Assembly (NCBI RefSeq): GCF_021049305.1
Contig: NZ_CP088081.1
Location: 2,790,001 to 2,854,000, forward strand
Reading direction: 5' to 3'
DNA length: 64,000 bases
From: Ideonella dechloratans
Lineage (GTDB): Bacteria; Pseudomonadota; Gammaproteobacteria; Burkholderiales; Burkholderiaceae_C
This document shows, in pieces, positions 9,988 to 18,248 of this stretch. The translations under genes were made by a program, and so were the position numbers. The notes under the pieces are model-generated. The model worked only from the letters and a program-made list of their open reading frames with translations. It was not told where the DNA came from and searched no databases. Every line of letters starts with the position of its first letter. Within the stretch, counting starts at the first letter, position 1.

Positions 9988-10311
9988 ATGGACCTGAAAC
10001 TCAAGCCCTTCGATTTCAACCAGGCAGTGGCCAAGGCCGGCCTGGCGCCGGACGGCACCCCGCTGGCGCGCGCCCGCGCGACCCAGAAGGGGGACTTTCA
10101 GACGGCGATGGCCAGCGCGCTGAAGCAGGTCAGCGACTCCCAGTTGGAAAGTTCACGCCTGCAGCGCGAGCTGCAGCTGGACAACCCGTCCGTCTCGCTG
10201 GAAGACACCATGGTGGCCATGCAGAAGTCGCAGATCGGCTTCCAGGCCACGATCTCGGTGCGCAACCGCATGGTGCAGGCCTACACCGACATCATGAACA
10301 TGCAGGTCTGA
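9988..10311 (+). CDS. fliE: Flagellar hook-basal body protein FliE
   Basis: FliE links the MS ring to the proximal rod and is the first substrate exported. The product is 107 residues, ends in the conserved NRMVQAYTDIMNMQV helix and contains SLEDTMVAMQKSQIGFQATISVRN, which is diagnostic. A GGAGGA ribosome site lies 7 bases before the ATG. It is transcribed away from fliF, and the ~135-base gap must hold both promoters. Confidence 0.97.
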   Translation: MDLKLKPFDFNQAVAKAGLAPDGTPLARARATQKGDFQTAMASALKQVSDSQLESSRLQRELQLDNPSVSLEDTMVAMQKSQIGFQATISVRNRMVQAYTDIMNMQV

Positions 10312-10339
10312 GCGGGTCGTCCCGGCCGCCGCCCTGCCC

Positions 10340-11098
10340 TCAGTCCAGCGACAGCATGCGCCGGCGCTTCTGCGTGGCGTCGATGTAGCGCTGCAGGGAG
10401 CGCTGGGCCTCGTGGTCCAGCCCGCGGAATTCGCAGCCCAGCCGCACGCCCTTGGCCTGCGGGTGGATGGCGGTCACGTGCGCAATGTTGAGTTGGGCCG
10501 GGAACTGGGTGTCCGGCTCCAGCGCCATCTGCACGCCGCGCACCTGGATGCCCGGCTCCACCATCGGCAGGTCGGCCGGCAGGAACAGGGCGCAACCGCC
10601 GATGCTCACGTCCAGCACGCGCAGGTCCATGCGGATCTCGGGCATCTGCGGATGGCGGAAGCTGGCGGTCGGGGCGCTGCGCTCCAGGGTGCGCACCCGG
10701 AAGCTGGCGCGGCGCTGGAAGCGGAACAGCTCGCGCGGCATGGCCGCCTGCAGCACGCAGGTGCGGGCACCGTGCACCAGCAGCCGGCTGCCAACATCGA
10801 ACTGGATCTTGATCTGGTCGAGGTAGGCCACCGCGGTCACCTCTTCGGATTCGACCAGGCGCTGGACCGTGGGCGCCATCATGTCGACGGTGAAGGCCAC
10901 CTTGCGATTGTGCGTGTCCAGGTTCCACAGGGTGGTGCCATAGGCGCTGCCATCGGCGCCGCACAGGTTCACCAGCGTGCTGCGCTCCATCAGCGCCTTG
11001 AGCAGCGCCCGGATCTCCACCGCGTCGGTGATGCGGAAGTCCGCGAGCGACGCATCCCCGGCCAGATCCAGGGGGGCGGGCTGGGTGTCTGAGAACAT
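10340..11098 (-). CDS. ycgR: c-di-GMP-binding flagellar brake protein YcgR (YcgR-N plus PilZ domains)
   Basis: YcgR binds cyclic di-GMP and slows the motor by contacting FliG/MotA. The 252-residue product has an N-terminal YcgR domain (about 25-115) and a C-terminal PilZ domain. The PilZ ligand motifs are intact: RxxxR as RRASFR near 129-134 and DxSxxG as DVSIGG at 163-168. It is the last gene of fliS-fliT-ycgR, 30 bases after fliT, so it probably follows the sigma28-like promoter before fliS. Confidence 0.92.
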   Translation of the reverse strand: MFSDTQPAPLDLAGDASLADFRITDAVEIRALLKALMERSTLVNLCGADGSAYGTTLWNLDTHNRKVAFTVDMMAPTVQRLVESEEVTAVAYLDQIKIQFDVGSRLLVHGARTCVLQAAMPRELFRFQRRASFRVRTLERSAPTASFRHPQMPEIRMDLRVLDVSIGGCALFLPADLPMVEPGIQVRGVQMALEPDTQFPAQLNIAHVTAIHPQAKGVRLGCEFRGLDHEAQRSLQRYIDATQKRRRMLSLD

Positions 11099-11128
11099 GG
11101 TCAGGTCCTGCCGAATGCCGGGTGCAGG

Positions 11129-11428
11129 TCAGTGCAGCGTCTTGCTGCGGCCGTGCATCATGTTGTCCAGGTCTTCCAGCCAGGGCTCGGCCAGGTGCCG
11201 GATCTCCGCATCATTGAGCAAGATGCGCTGCATGATCTTGGACTTGACCTGATTGTCCTCGGCCTTGAGGGCCTGGTCCTTGGCCGCCTGCTTGAGCTGG
11301 GAGATCAGCACCGCGCAGGCGCCCTCCAGCTTGACAACCTCGTCCCAGTTGCCGTCTCGCGCCGCGCTGAGCATGTCGCTGCTGGCCCGCTCAATGGCCT
11401 CGTAATAGCTCAACAGGCTCTCGTTCAT
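11129..11428 (-). CDS. fliT: Flagellar export chaperone/FlhDC regulator FliT
   Basis: FliT is the export chaperone for the FliD cap, and in enterics it also restrains FlhDC. The 99-residue product is all-helical, begins MNESLLSYYEAIERASSDML and contains EGACAVLISQLKQ, fitting the FliT family. It lies 33 bases after fliS and 30 bases before ycgR. Sequence conservation in this family is low, so position carries part of the argument. Confidence 0.82.
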   Translation of the reverse strand: MNESLLSYYEAIERASSDMLSAARDGNWDEVVKLEGACAVLISQLKQAAKDQALKAEDNQVKSKIMQRILLNDAEIRHLAEPWLEDLDNMMHGRSKTLH

Positions 11429-11461
11429 GATCGTTCTCCAGAGTGCGTATCCGAGGGGCGC

Positions 11462-11899
11462 TCAGTTCAGCCGGCCCGCGTTGACTTGCGGACCGATGGC
11501 CTTCCAGGCCTCGCACAGCGGCTGCATCAGGCGCTCGCACTCGGCGATCACGCTCGGGTCGTTGCGGACGTTGGCCAGGGTCAGGCGCAGCGTCAGGTAG
11601 GCGTAGAGGTCGTGCAGGTCCTGGGCCAGGCGGCCGCCGTCCTTCAGGTTCAGAGAGGCCTTCAGGCCCTCGTCGACGATGCGGGCTGCCTTGCTCAGGG
11701 CCCGGCCCTTGAGCTCAACCTGGCCCGAGGCAAGGTAGCCCTGCGCCTGCTTGAGCGCTTCCATGTAGCCATCGAACAGCATCTCGATGAGCTTGTGCGG
11801 GCTGGCATCGGCCAGGCTCGTCTCCACACCCACGCTGCGGTAGGCACTGGCGAAGCTGGCGGCTTGACCGAGGGAGCGGGAGTAGGCGGGGCTGAACAT
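11462..11899 (-). CDS. fliS: Flagellin export chaperone FliS
   Basis: FliS binds the C-terminal helix of flagellin in the cytoplasm and prevents early polymerisation. The 145-residue product contains SPHKLIEMLFDGYMEALKQAQGYL, VDEGLKASLNLKDGGRLAQDLHDLYAYLTLRL and CERLMQPLCEAWKAI, typical FliS features. A sigma28-type promoter lies 34-60 bases upstream (11933-11959). Confidence 0.97.
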   Translation of the reverse strand: MFSPAYSRSLGQAASFASAYRSVGVETSLADASPHKLIEMLFDGYMEALKQAQGYLASGQVELKGRALSKAARIVDEGLKASLNLKDGGRLAQDLHDLYAYLTLRLTLANVRNDPSVIAECERLMQPLCEAWKAIGPQVNAGRLN

Positions 11900-11932
11900 G
11901 GTGGCGTCTCGGATGAGTGAGGTGTTGATCCG

Positions 11933-11959
11933 TTATCGACGCCCCCCGGGGGTTCTTGA
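11933..11959 (-). promoter_or_regulatory. Sigma28-type promoter for fliS-fliT-ycgR
   Basis: On the minus strand: TCAAGAAC, 11 bp, GTCGATAA. This fits the FliA pattern (-35 TCAAG/TAAAG, -10 GCCGATAA) and the spacing of the other sites in this window. It sits just after the fliD terminator hairpin and 34 bases before the fliS ATG. Confidence 0.65.
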
Positions 11960-12021
11960 GCCGAGCTGGGCCGGCTTTCCCCCCCTTTTTGTCGCTTGCC
12001 AAAGCAGCCCCCCCATGTAAG

Positions 12022-12041
12022 AAGGCGCCCGGAGGCGCCTT
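12022..12041 (-). terminator. Hairpin terminator downstream of fliD
   Basis: AAGGCGCC-loop(4)-GGCGCCTT, a perfect 8-bp stem about 60 bases past the fliD stop. The U-tract on the minus strand is weak (TTCTT), so termination may be partial. Confidence 0.5.
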
Positions 12042-12101
12042 GCTTGCAGGTCGGCCCGTCCGCGCGAACCGCGCGAAACGGGCCCCGGGGGTCGGGTGGG
12101 A

Positions 12102-13565
12102 TCAGCCGCTGCTCTTGATCAGCGCACTCATCTGCTGATTGACGTAGGTGTTCAGCGCCGTCAGCGAAGCCATCTGGGTGTCCAGGGCCTGGTACTGGGC
12201 CCGCAGCCGCGCCTCATAGCTGCTCAGGCGGTCGGTGAGCTGGTCCTGACGCGCCTGGTTGTGGTTGATGGCGTCATTCAGGGCGTTCTGGCGCAGCGTG
12301 AGCGACCCGTTCGTCGAATCGGTCACCTGGTTGCCCAGGTCACGGAACCGGTCCATGAACCCGGACGAGCCGGCATCGCTGCCATCCGTGGCCAGGGCCT
12401 TGGCCACCTCGCTCGGATTGGCCAGGGCGGTCTCGAGCTTGGAGGTGCTCACGCTCAAGGTACCGTCGGTCCCCATGGTGATGCCCAGGTCAGACAGATG
12501 CTGGTAGCTGCTCGAAGCGGAGCTGGTGGTGTTGATGATGCCGCGCAGCTGGTTGAGCAGACCGACCGTGGTGCGGTCGCCCTGCAGCGGCCCACCGGTG
12601 CCTTGCTGGCCCTTGGTGGTCGAGGGCACGTACTTGGTCTGGTCCTTGATATAACTGGCCAGGCTGTTGAAGGCCGTGACGAAGGACTTGACCGCGGTTT
12701 CCATGCTGGCGGTGTCGTCTCCCACCGTCACGGCCACCTCGTCGCTGATGACCTTGCCGACCGTGAAGGTCAGACCGTCGGCCACGTTGTCGAAGGTGTT
12801 GGTGGCCGACTCGACCTGGATGCCGTTGATGGTGGCCTGGGCGTTGGCGGCCGCCTTGTTCAGCGACATGGCGCTGGTCAGGGTGGGCTGCGAGGGGTCG
12901 TAGGCCAGGGCCGACAGGCCGGTCGTGGGGTCGCCGTCGTCCGTGGTCTCGCTGGCGGTGATCTTGAAGCCGTTCTGCTGACCGGTTTCGGTGGAGCGGA
13001 TGGACAGGCGAGCCCCGTTGGCATCGTTGACGATGGAAGCGGTCACACCGGCACCGGCGGCATTGATCTTGTCGCGGATGGCCGAGAGGCTGGTGTCACC
13101 GGTGATGTCGATGTCCACCGCCGAGCTGCCGTCCTTGGCGGTGAAGCTGCTGCCCGACCAGCTGCCCAGCTGGATCGTCAGCTTGCCTTCGTTCAGCGTG
13201 GAACTGGGGGAGGCGAAGGCCGAGGACGTGATGGTCTGGGCGCTGGCCAGGGCCTGCACCGAGATGTTGTAGTTGCCCGAGGCGCCGCCGGTGGCCACCG
13301 AGCCGGTAATCACCGAGGTGTCGCTGGAGTTGAAGCTCTTGGTCTGCCACAGCGTCGAGCTGGTCAGCGCCTGGGCCGCGTCGCGCATGGCGGAGGTCAG
13401 GCTCATGAGCTTGCCGACCGATGAGACCTGGGTCTTCATCGTCGTCTGCTCGGTGGCCAGGATGTCGATCGGCCGGTGCTCCACCGACAGCAGGGCGGAG
13501 ATCATCGACTCGGAGTTCAGCCCCGAGCCGATGCCCAAGGACGAGAGCGGAGGCGTGGAAGACAT
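12102..13565 (-). CDS. fliD: Flagellar filament cap protein FliD (hook-associated protein 2)
   Basis: FliD caps the filament and drives flagellin insertion at the tip. The 487-residue product has the FliD N-domain (LGIGSGLNSESMISALLSVEHRPIDIL), flagellin-IN-like middle repeats and the C-domain ending RLRAQYQALDTQMASLTALNTYVNQQMSALIKSSG, all typical. A sigma28-type promoter lies ~105 bases upstream (13670-13697). Confidence 0.97.
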   Translation of the reverse strand: MSSTPPLSSLGIGSGLNSESMISALLSVEHRPIDILATEQTTMKTQVSSVGKLMSLTSAMRDAAQALTSSTLWQTKSFNSSDTSVITGSVATGGASGNYNISVQALASAQTITSSAFASPSSTLNEGKLTIQLGSWSGSSFTAKDGSSAVDIDITGDTSLSAIRDKINAAGAGVTASIVNDANGARLSIRSTETGQQNGFKITASETTDDGDPTTGLSALAYDPSQPTLTSAMSLNKAAANAQATINGIQVESATNTFDNVADGLTFTVGKVISDEVAVTVGDDTASMETAVKSFVTAFNSLASYIKDQTKYVPSTTKGQQGTGGPLQGDRTTVGLLNQLRGIINTTSSASSSYQHLSDLGITMGTDGTLSVSTSKLETALANPSEVAKALATDGSDAGSSGFMDRFRDLGNQVTDSTNGSLTLRQNALNDAINHNQARQDQLTDRLSSYEARLRAQYQALDTQMASLTALNTYVNQQMSALIKSSG

Positions 13566-13669
13566 GGCGGTCTTTCATTCTGGCCAGGCGCGGGCGGCAA
13601 GTCCTGGTGGGGTGTGGGGGGCCGGTGCGGCCGCCCTGAATGCCCGCCCGTCTTGCCCGTTTGGAAGCA

Positions 13670-13697
13670 AGATCGGCCGCTGATGCGGCCGACTTGA
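13670..13697 (-). promoter_or_regulatory. Sigma28-type promoter for fliD, overlapping a hairpin after flagellin 1
   Basis: On the minus strand: TCAAGTCG, 12 bp, GCCGATCT. The spacer and -10 also form the hairpin CGGCCGC-TGAT-GCGGCCG (13674-13691), which would be the transcription stop for flagellin gene 1 (stop at 13730). The same ~28 bases appear to serve as terminator and promoter. Confidence 0.6.
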
Positions 13698-13729
13698 GGA
13701 GATTCTTCGCAGGCTCAGGCGGCGCTCGC

Positions 13730-14578
13730 TCAGCCCAGCAGCTTGAGCACCTGCTGGGGCAGCTGGTTGGCCTGGGCCACCATGGCCGTGCCGGCCTGCT
13801 GCAGGATCTGCGCTCGGCTCATGTTGGCCGTTTCCGCCGCGTAGTCGGCGTCCATGATCCGGCTGCGGGCCGCGGATTGGTTCTCCACCGCCGTCTGCAG
13901 GTTGGAGATGATCGCGTCGAAGCGGCTCTGGGTCGCGCCGTAGGTCGCCCGGGTGTCGTTGATCAGGTCGATCGCCTTGTCCAGGCTGTCGATCACGTTG
14001 CCGATCGCCCCCACCGTGGCATTGGCGTCGATGGCCGCCATGGTGCTGCTGGTGATCGCGGTGATCGTGGTGTCGGTCACCATGTTCGCCGTGTTGATGT
14101 TGATCACATCGTCGGCCGTGGTGTTGGCACCGATCTGGAAGGTCAGCGTGGTCGCGTCGGCGCCCAGGATGTGCTTGCCGTTGAAGGTGGTGCCGCCCAG
14201 CACGCGGGCGATTTCCTTCTGCAGCTCGACGAATTCCTTGTTCAGAGAATCCTTGTCGGAGCTGGAATTGGTGGCGTTGCGCGCCTGGATGGCCAGTTCA
14301 CGCATGCGCTGCAGCGAATCGCCCACCTTGGACAGCGCGCCTTCGGCCGTCTGGGCCAGCGAGATGCCGTCGTTGGCGTTGCGGATGGCGACGTTCATGC
14401 CGCGCACCTGTGAATTCATGCGCTCGGCAATCGCCAGGCCGGCCGCGTCGTCCTTGGCCGAGTTGACCCGAAGGCCCGAAGACAGGCGCTGCATGGAGAT
14501 CTGCAGCGAGCTCTGCGAGGCATTCAGGTTCCGCTGCGCGTTGAGCGAAGCGATGTTGGTGTTGATGGTCTGTGGCAT
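13730..14578 (-). CDS. fliC: Flagellin 1
   Basis: Flagellin is the filament subunit. The 282-residue product has the conserved N-terminal D0/D1 helices ([44 protein letters not shown]), a short central region and the C-terminal D0 helix ([27 protein letters not shown]). It is short for a flagellin, with no large outer domain. It is clearly more divergent than flagellins 2 and 3. I found no sigma28-like promoter directly before it, so it may use another promoter or read-through from flagellin 2. Confidence 0.96.
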   Translation of the reverse strand: MPQTINTNIASLNAQRNLNASQSSLQISMQRLSSGLRVNSAKDDAAGLAIAERMNSQVRGMNVAIRNANDGISLAQTAEGALSKVGDSLQRMRELAIQARNATNSSSDKDSLNKEFVELQKEIARVLGGTTFNGKHILGADATTLTFQIGANTTADDVININTANMVTDTTITAITSSTMAAIDANATVGAIGNVIDSLDKAIDLINDTRATYGATQSRFDAIISNLQTAVENQSAARSRIMDADYAAETANMSRAQILQQAGTAMVAQANQLPQQVLKLLG

Positions 14579-14831
14579 GCGAGAACTCCTGAAGAATCAC
14601 CCATCCGGCGAACTTGCCGGTCCGTCCAAGCGCACCGGTCTGCACCGATGCGCCCTTCAAGCCCGGCGCCAGGTCACCATCGATGCCCAGTTGCCTGGGC
14701 GTGTCTCGGCGGTGCCTCCGGACCACGTTCCTCGAACCGAGGAGTCGTTGGGAGTGATTCTGAAAGGGAGCTCTCTGCCGCAAAGCCACGAAATGAGGCC
14801 GGTTCAACGGCCTGTTCGTGCCCCTGAAGCG
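14579..14831. other. Non-coding leader region before flagellin 1
   Basis: The gap between flagellins 1 and 2 is about 300 bases. It holds a ribosome site for flagellin 1 (GGAG in CAGGAGTTCTC, minus strand) and, at its right end, the GC-rich hairpin after flagellin 2. I looked for TCAAG or TAAA -35 boxes in the right orientation and found none. Confidence 0.5.
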
Positions 14832-14866
14832 CCACCGCCCCGCCAGAAGGCCTGGCGGGGCGGTGG
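14832..14866 (-). terminator. GC-rich 15-bp hairpin after flagellin 2
   Basis: CCACCGCCCCGCCAG, loop of five, CTGGCGGGGCGGTGG: a perfect 15-bp stem 13 bases past the flagellin 2 stop. On the flagellin (minus) strand there is no U-tract; the T run (TTTT) is on the plus strand. It may act as a 3-prime stability hairpin as well as, or rather than, a simple terminator. Confidence 0.6.
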
Positions 14867-14879
14867 TTTTACCCAGTGA

Positions 14880-15722
14880 TTACTGGATCAGGCGCAGGAC
14901 CTGCTGCGGCAGCTGGTTGGCCTGCGAGACCATCGCGGTGCCGGCCTGCTGCAGGATCTGGGCGCGGCTCATGTTGGCGGTTTCCTGGGCGAAGTCCGCA
15001 TCCATGATCCGGCCGCGGGCCGCGCTCTGGTTCTCCACCCCGGTCTGCAGGTTCGCGATGATCGCGTCGAAGCGGCTCTGGGTGGCACCGAAGGTGGCGC
15101 GCTGGTCGTTCACCGTGTCGATGGCCTTGTCGATGTTGTCGATCACGGTCTTGATCGCACCATCCGTGGCTGTCGCTGCAATCGACGCGCCACTGGTGAC
15201 TGCGGTGATGTCGGCGTTGGCGGTCATGTCTGTGGTGGTGACCGTCAGCACATCATCCGCCGTGGTGTTGGCACCGATCTGGAAAGTCATCGCCGTGGCT
15301 TGCGCGCCCAGCATGTGCTTGCCGTTGAAGCTGGTGCCCCCCAGCACGCGCTGGATTTCGCTTTGCAGCTGGGCGAACTCCTTGTTCAGCGAGTCCTTGT
15401 CCGAGCTGGAGTTGGTGGCGTTGCGGGCCTGCACCGCCAGTTCACGCATGCGCTGCAGCGAGTCACCCACCTGGGCCAGCGCGCCTTCGGCGGTCTGGGC
15501 CATGGAGATGCCGTCGTTGGCGTTGCGGATCGCCACGTTCATGCCGCGCACCTGGGCATTCATGCGTTCGGCGATCGACAGGCCGGCCGCGTCGTCCTTG
15601 GCCGAGTTGATGCGCAGACCCGAAGACAGGCGTTGCATCGAGGTCGACAGCGACGACTGAGAAGCACTCAGGTTGCGCTGTGCGTTCATCGAAATGATGT
15701 TGGTGTTGATGGTAGAGGGCAT
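14880..15722 (-). CDS. fliC: Flagellin 2
   Basis: The 280-residue filament subunit has the N-terminal motif [20 protein letters not shown], the D1 segment [17 protein letters not shown] and C-terminal [21 protein letters not shown]. Its central and D1 coding region is identical at the nucleotide level to flagellin 3 for ~378 bases (15057-15434), including synonymous sites, while the ends differ. A sigma28-type promoter lies ~170 bases upstream, giving an unusually long leader. Confidence 0.96.
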   Translation of the reverse strand: MPSTINTNIISMNAQRNLSASQSSLSTSMQRLSSGLRINSAKDDAAGLSIAERMNAQVRGMNVAIRNANDGISMAQTAEGALAQVGDSLQRMRELAVQARNATNSSSDKDSLNKEFAQLQSEIQRVLGGTSFNGKHMLGAQATAMTFQIGANTTADDVLTVTTTDMTANADITAVTSGASIAATATDGAIKTVIDNIDKAIDTVNDQRATFGATQSRFDAIIANLQTGVENQSAARGRIMDADFAQETANMSRAQILQQAGTAMVSQANQLPQQVLRLIQ

Positions 15723-15893
15723 GATGACACTCCTGTAGGGTTACCGAAAGTCTCCGGTTCAAGCACCGGCGCGATTCACTGCTACGCCCAGCGCCGGGTG
15801 CTCCTCGGAACGGGTCACGCCCTGCGGGCATCACCTGAACTTTGGCCATCTCACCGGACCCCAGAACCTGTTTTTCAGATCCTGTTGAGGGGG

Positions 15894-15922
15894 TTATCGG
15901 AGGCCACTTTCGGGAACTTGAG
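15894..15922 (-). promoter_or_regulatory. Sigma28-type promoter for flagellin 2
   Basis: On the minus strand: TCAAGTTC, 12 bp, TCCGATAA, a close FliA match. The distance to the flagellin 2 ATG is ~170 bases, so the transcript would have a long 5-prime leader. No other promoter-like match was seen closer in. Confidence 0.7.
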
Positions 15923-15940
15923 AGTTTTTTTCATGCGGGA

Positions 15941-15975
15941 CTGAGGACCCCGGACACCCCGTCCAGGATCCTCAG
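15941..15975 (-). terminator. Imperfect hairpin in the flagellin 2-3 gap
   Basis: CTGAGGA ... TCCTCAG, with an inner GGAC/GTCC pair, 55 bases past the flagellin 3 stop. There is no U-tract on the minus strand. It is the only structured element between flagellin 3 and the flagellin 2 promoter, so it is the best candidate end of the flagellin 3 transcript. The rest of this ~307-base gap has no gene. Confidence 0.35.
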
Positions 15976-16029
15976 CCAGAGGCCGCTCTCCCACTTGTCA
16001 GCGAGCCCCTTTCGGAGTTCGCTGCAGGA

Positions 16030-16872
16030 TCATCGAAGAAGCGACAGGACTTGCTGCGGCATCTGGTTGGCCTGGGCCACCATCGCGGTGCCGGCCTGCT
16101 GCAGGATCTGGGCGCGGCTCATGTTGGCGGTTTCCTGGGCGAAGTCCGCATCCATGATCCGGCCGCGGGCCGCGCTCTGGTTCTCCACCCCGCTCTGCAG
16201 GCTGGAGATGATCGCGTCGAAGCGGCTCTGGGTGGCACCGAAGGTGGCGCGCTGGTCGTTCACCGTGTCGATGGCCTTGTCGATGTTGTCGATCACGGTC
16301 TTGATCGCACCATCCGTGGCTGTCGCTGCAATCGACGCGCCACTGGTGACTGCGGTGATGTCGGCGTTGGCGGTCATGTCTGTGGTGGTGACCGTCAGCA
16401 CATCATCCGCCGTGGTGTTGGCACCGATCTGGAAAGTCATCGCCGTGGCTTGCGCGCCCAGCATGTGCTTGCCGTTGAAGCTGGTGCCCCCCAGCACGCG
16501 CTGGATTTCGCTTTGCAGCTGGGCGAACTCCTTGTTCAGCGAGTCCTTGTCCGAGCTGGAGTTGGTGGCGTTGCGGGCCTGCACGGCCAGTTCACGCATG
16601 CGCTGCAGCGAATCACCCACCTGAGCCAGCGCGCCTTCGGCGGTCTGGGCCATGGAGATGCCGTCGTTGGCGTTGCGGATCGCCACATTCATGCCCTTGA
16701 CCTGGGCATTCATGCGCTCGGCGATGGCCAGGCCGGCCGCGTCGTCCTTGGCCGAGTTGATGCGCAGACCTGAAGACAGGCGTTGCATCGAGGTGGCCAG
16801 CGACGATTGCGAGGCCGACAGATTCCGCTGGGCGTTCAGCGAAATGACGTTGGTGTTGATGGTTTGACCCAT
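16030..16872 (-). CDS. fliC: Flagellin 3
   Basis: The 280-residue filament subunit starts [22 protein letters not shown] and ends [31 protein letters not shown]. It is nearly the same protein as flagellin 2, with differences clustered at the two ends. The middle is identical in DNA (16207-16584). A CAGGAG ribosome site lies before the ATG and a sigma28-type promoter ~100 bases upstream. It is the gene nearest the glycosyltransferase block. Confidence 0.96.
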   Translation of the reverse strand: MGQTINTNVISLNAQRNLSASQSSLATSMQRLSSGLRINSAKDDAAGLAIAERMNAQVKGMNVAIRNANDGISMAQTAEGALAQVGDSLQRMRELAVQARNATNSSSDKDSLNKEFAQLQSEIQRVLGGTSFNGKHMLGAQATAMTFQIGANTTADDVLTVTTTDMTANADITAVTSGASIAATATDGAIKTVIDNIDKAIDTVNDQRATFGATQSRFDAIISSLQSGVENQSAARGRIMDADFAQETANMSRAQILQQAGTAMVAQANQMPQQVLSLLR

Positions 16873-16969
16873 TTTGATAACTCCTGCGTTGGGGCAGATA
16901 AGTGAGCCTTGATGGACTCTCCGATTGCGCCCCCGGCTGTCACTGAGAAGCTTTGGGGCCGTGCCATGG

Positions 16970-16997
16970 ATTTCGGAAGGTCAATCGCCGGACTTGA
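16970..16997 (-). promoter_or_regulatory. Sigma28-type promoter for flagellin 3
   Basis: On the minus strand: TCAAGTCC, 12 bp, TCCGAAAT. The -35 and spacing match the flagellin 2 promoter; the -10 differs at one or two positions. An A-tract (eight A on the minus strand, complement of 17001-17008) lies just upstream and could act as an UP-type element. Confidence 0.65.
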
Positions 16998-17141
16998 GGC
17001 TTTTTTTTGCCGCTTTTCGATCGATCGACTTCAACCGCATCCATCCCTGGGTGCCGCCCCGGCGCCTTGCGGCACAGATGGCGACTCCTGACCCTGCTTA
17101 TCGACCTTTCCAAGCCGGACTGCAGACCTACAGTTTTCGCC

Positions 17142-18206
17142 ATGTCTGCCGAGCCCCCGCCCGCCGCCCGCGCCTGGCGCACCGCGCTGGTGATGATCGT
17201 GCGCGACGGGGGCGCCGGCCTCTCCCGGGCCCTGGCCAGCATGGCCCCCTGGGTGGACGAGATGGTGGTGCTGGACACCGGCTCCATCGACGACAGCGTG
17301 GCCCGCGCCCGTGCCGCCGGCGCCCGCGTGGCGCACTTCACCTGGGTGAACGACTTCAGCGCCGCCCGCAACGCCGCCCTGGACCTGGCCGGCGCCGACT
17401 GGCACATCGTGCTGGACGCCGACGAATGGCTGATCGACGGCGGGCCCGTGCTGGCGGCCCTGCGGCAGCAGGCGCCAGACCATGTCGGCCGCATCGAGGT
17501 GGACAGCGACCAGGGCGAGGGCCAGGACAGTGCCCCCAGCTGGCTGAGCCGGGTGCTGCCCGGCGCCGTGCGCTACCGGGGCCGCGTGCATGAACAACCC
17601 GCCCACACCCTGCCCGTGCGGCCGCTGGCCGTGCGCCTGGGCCACGCGGGCTACCGCCCGGCCGCCCTGGCGGCCAAGGCCGGCCGCAACGCCACCCTGC
17701 TGCAGGCAGCCCTGCACGAACAGCCGCAAGACGCCTACCTCTGGTACCAGCTGGGCAAGGACCACGATGTCTATGAACGCTGGGCCGAGGCCGTGGACGC
17801 CTTCAATCAGGCCGAGCAGCACCTGGCCGGCGCGGCCCCCGCCTGGCTGCACGACCTGACCGTGCGCCGCCTGCATGCGCTCAAGCGCTGTGGCCGGCAC
17901 GCCGAGGCTTTCGAGCAGGCCCGGCAGGGGCTGGAACGCTGGCAGCAGTCGCCCGACTTCTTCTTCGCCCTGGGTGACCTGCTGCTGGACTGGGCGGCCG
18001 AGCAGCCCGCGCTGGCCCCCGAACTGATCCCGATGATCGAGGACGCCTGGCAGCGCTGCCTGGCCTTGGGCGAGCACCCGGAGCACGAAGGTGCGGTGCG
18101 CGGCCGCGGCAGCCACCTGGCCGCGGGCAACCTGGCCCTGCTCTACGACATGGTGGGGCGCCCGGCCGACGCGGCCCACTGCCGCCAGCTGGCGGCGCAG
18201 AGATAG
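17142..18206 (+). CDS. Family 2 glycosyltransferase with C-terminal TPR-like repeats
   Basis: This is probably a cytoplasmic transferase that moves a sugar from a nucleotide donor to a protein or glycan. The 354-residue product has a GT-A fold start (TALVMIVRDGGAGLSRALASM), WVDEMVVLDTGSIDDSV, and the metal/donor motif in HIVLDADEWLIDG. A helical TPR-like tail follows (about 215-350, YLWYQLGKDHDVYERWAEAVDAFNQAEQHL). This resembles the SunS/TPR type of GT2. The start is the ATG at 17142, before MSAEPPPAAR; the frame is open further upstream. Its position next to the flagellins suggests flagellin glycosylation. The acceptor is inferred. Confidence 0.8.
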   Translation: MSAEPPPAARAWRTALVMIVRDGGAGLSRALASMAPWVDEMVVLDTGSIDDSVARARAAGARVAHFTWVNDFSAARNAALDLAGADWHIVLDADEWLIDGGPVLAALRQQAPDHVGRIEVDSDQGEGQDSAPSWLSRVLPGAVRYRGRVHEQPAHTLPVRPLAVRLGHAGYRPAALAAKAGRNATLLQAALHEQPQDAYLWYQLGKDHDVYERWAEAVDAFNQAEQHLAGAAPAWLHDLTVRRLHALKRCGRHAEAFEQARQGLERWQQSPDFFFALGDLLLDWAAEQPALAPELIPMIEDAWQRCLALGEHPEHEGAVRGRGSHLAAGNLALLYDMVGRPADAAHCRQLAAQR

Positions 18207-18248
18207 GCGCGGCTCGCCGGCCTTTTCCAAGGCTGAAAACCGGCACAA

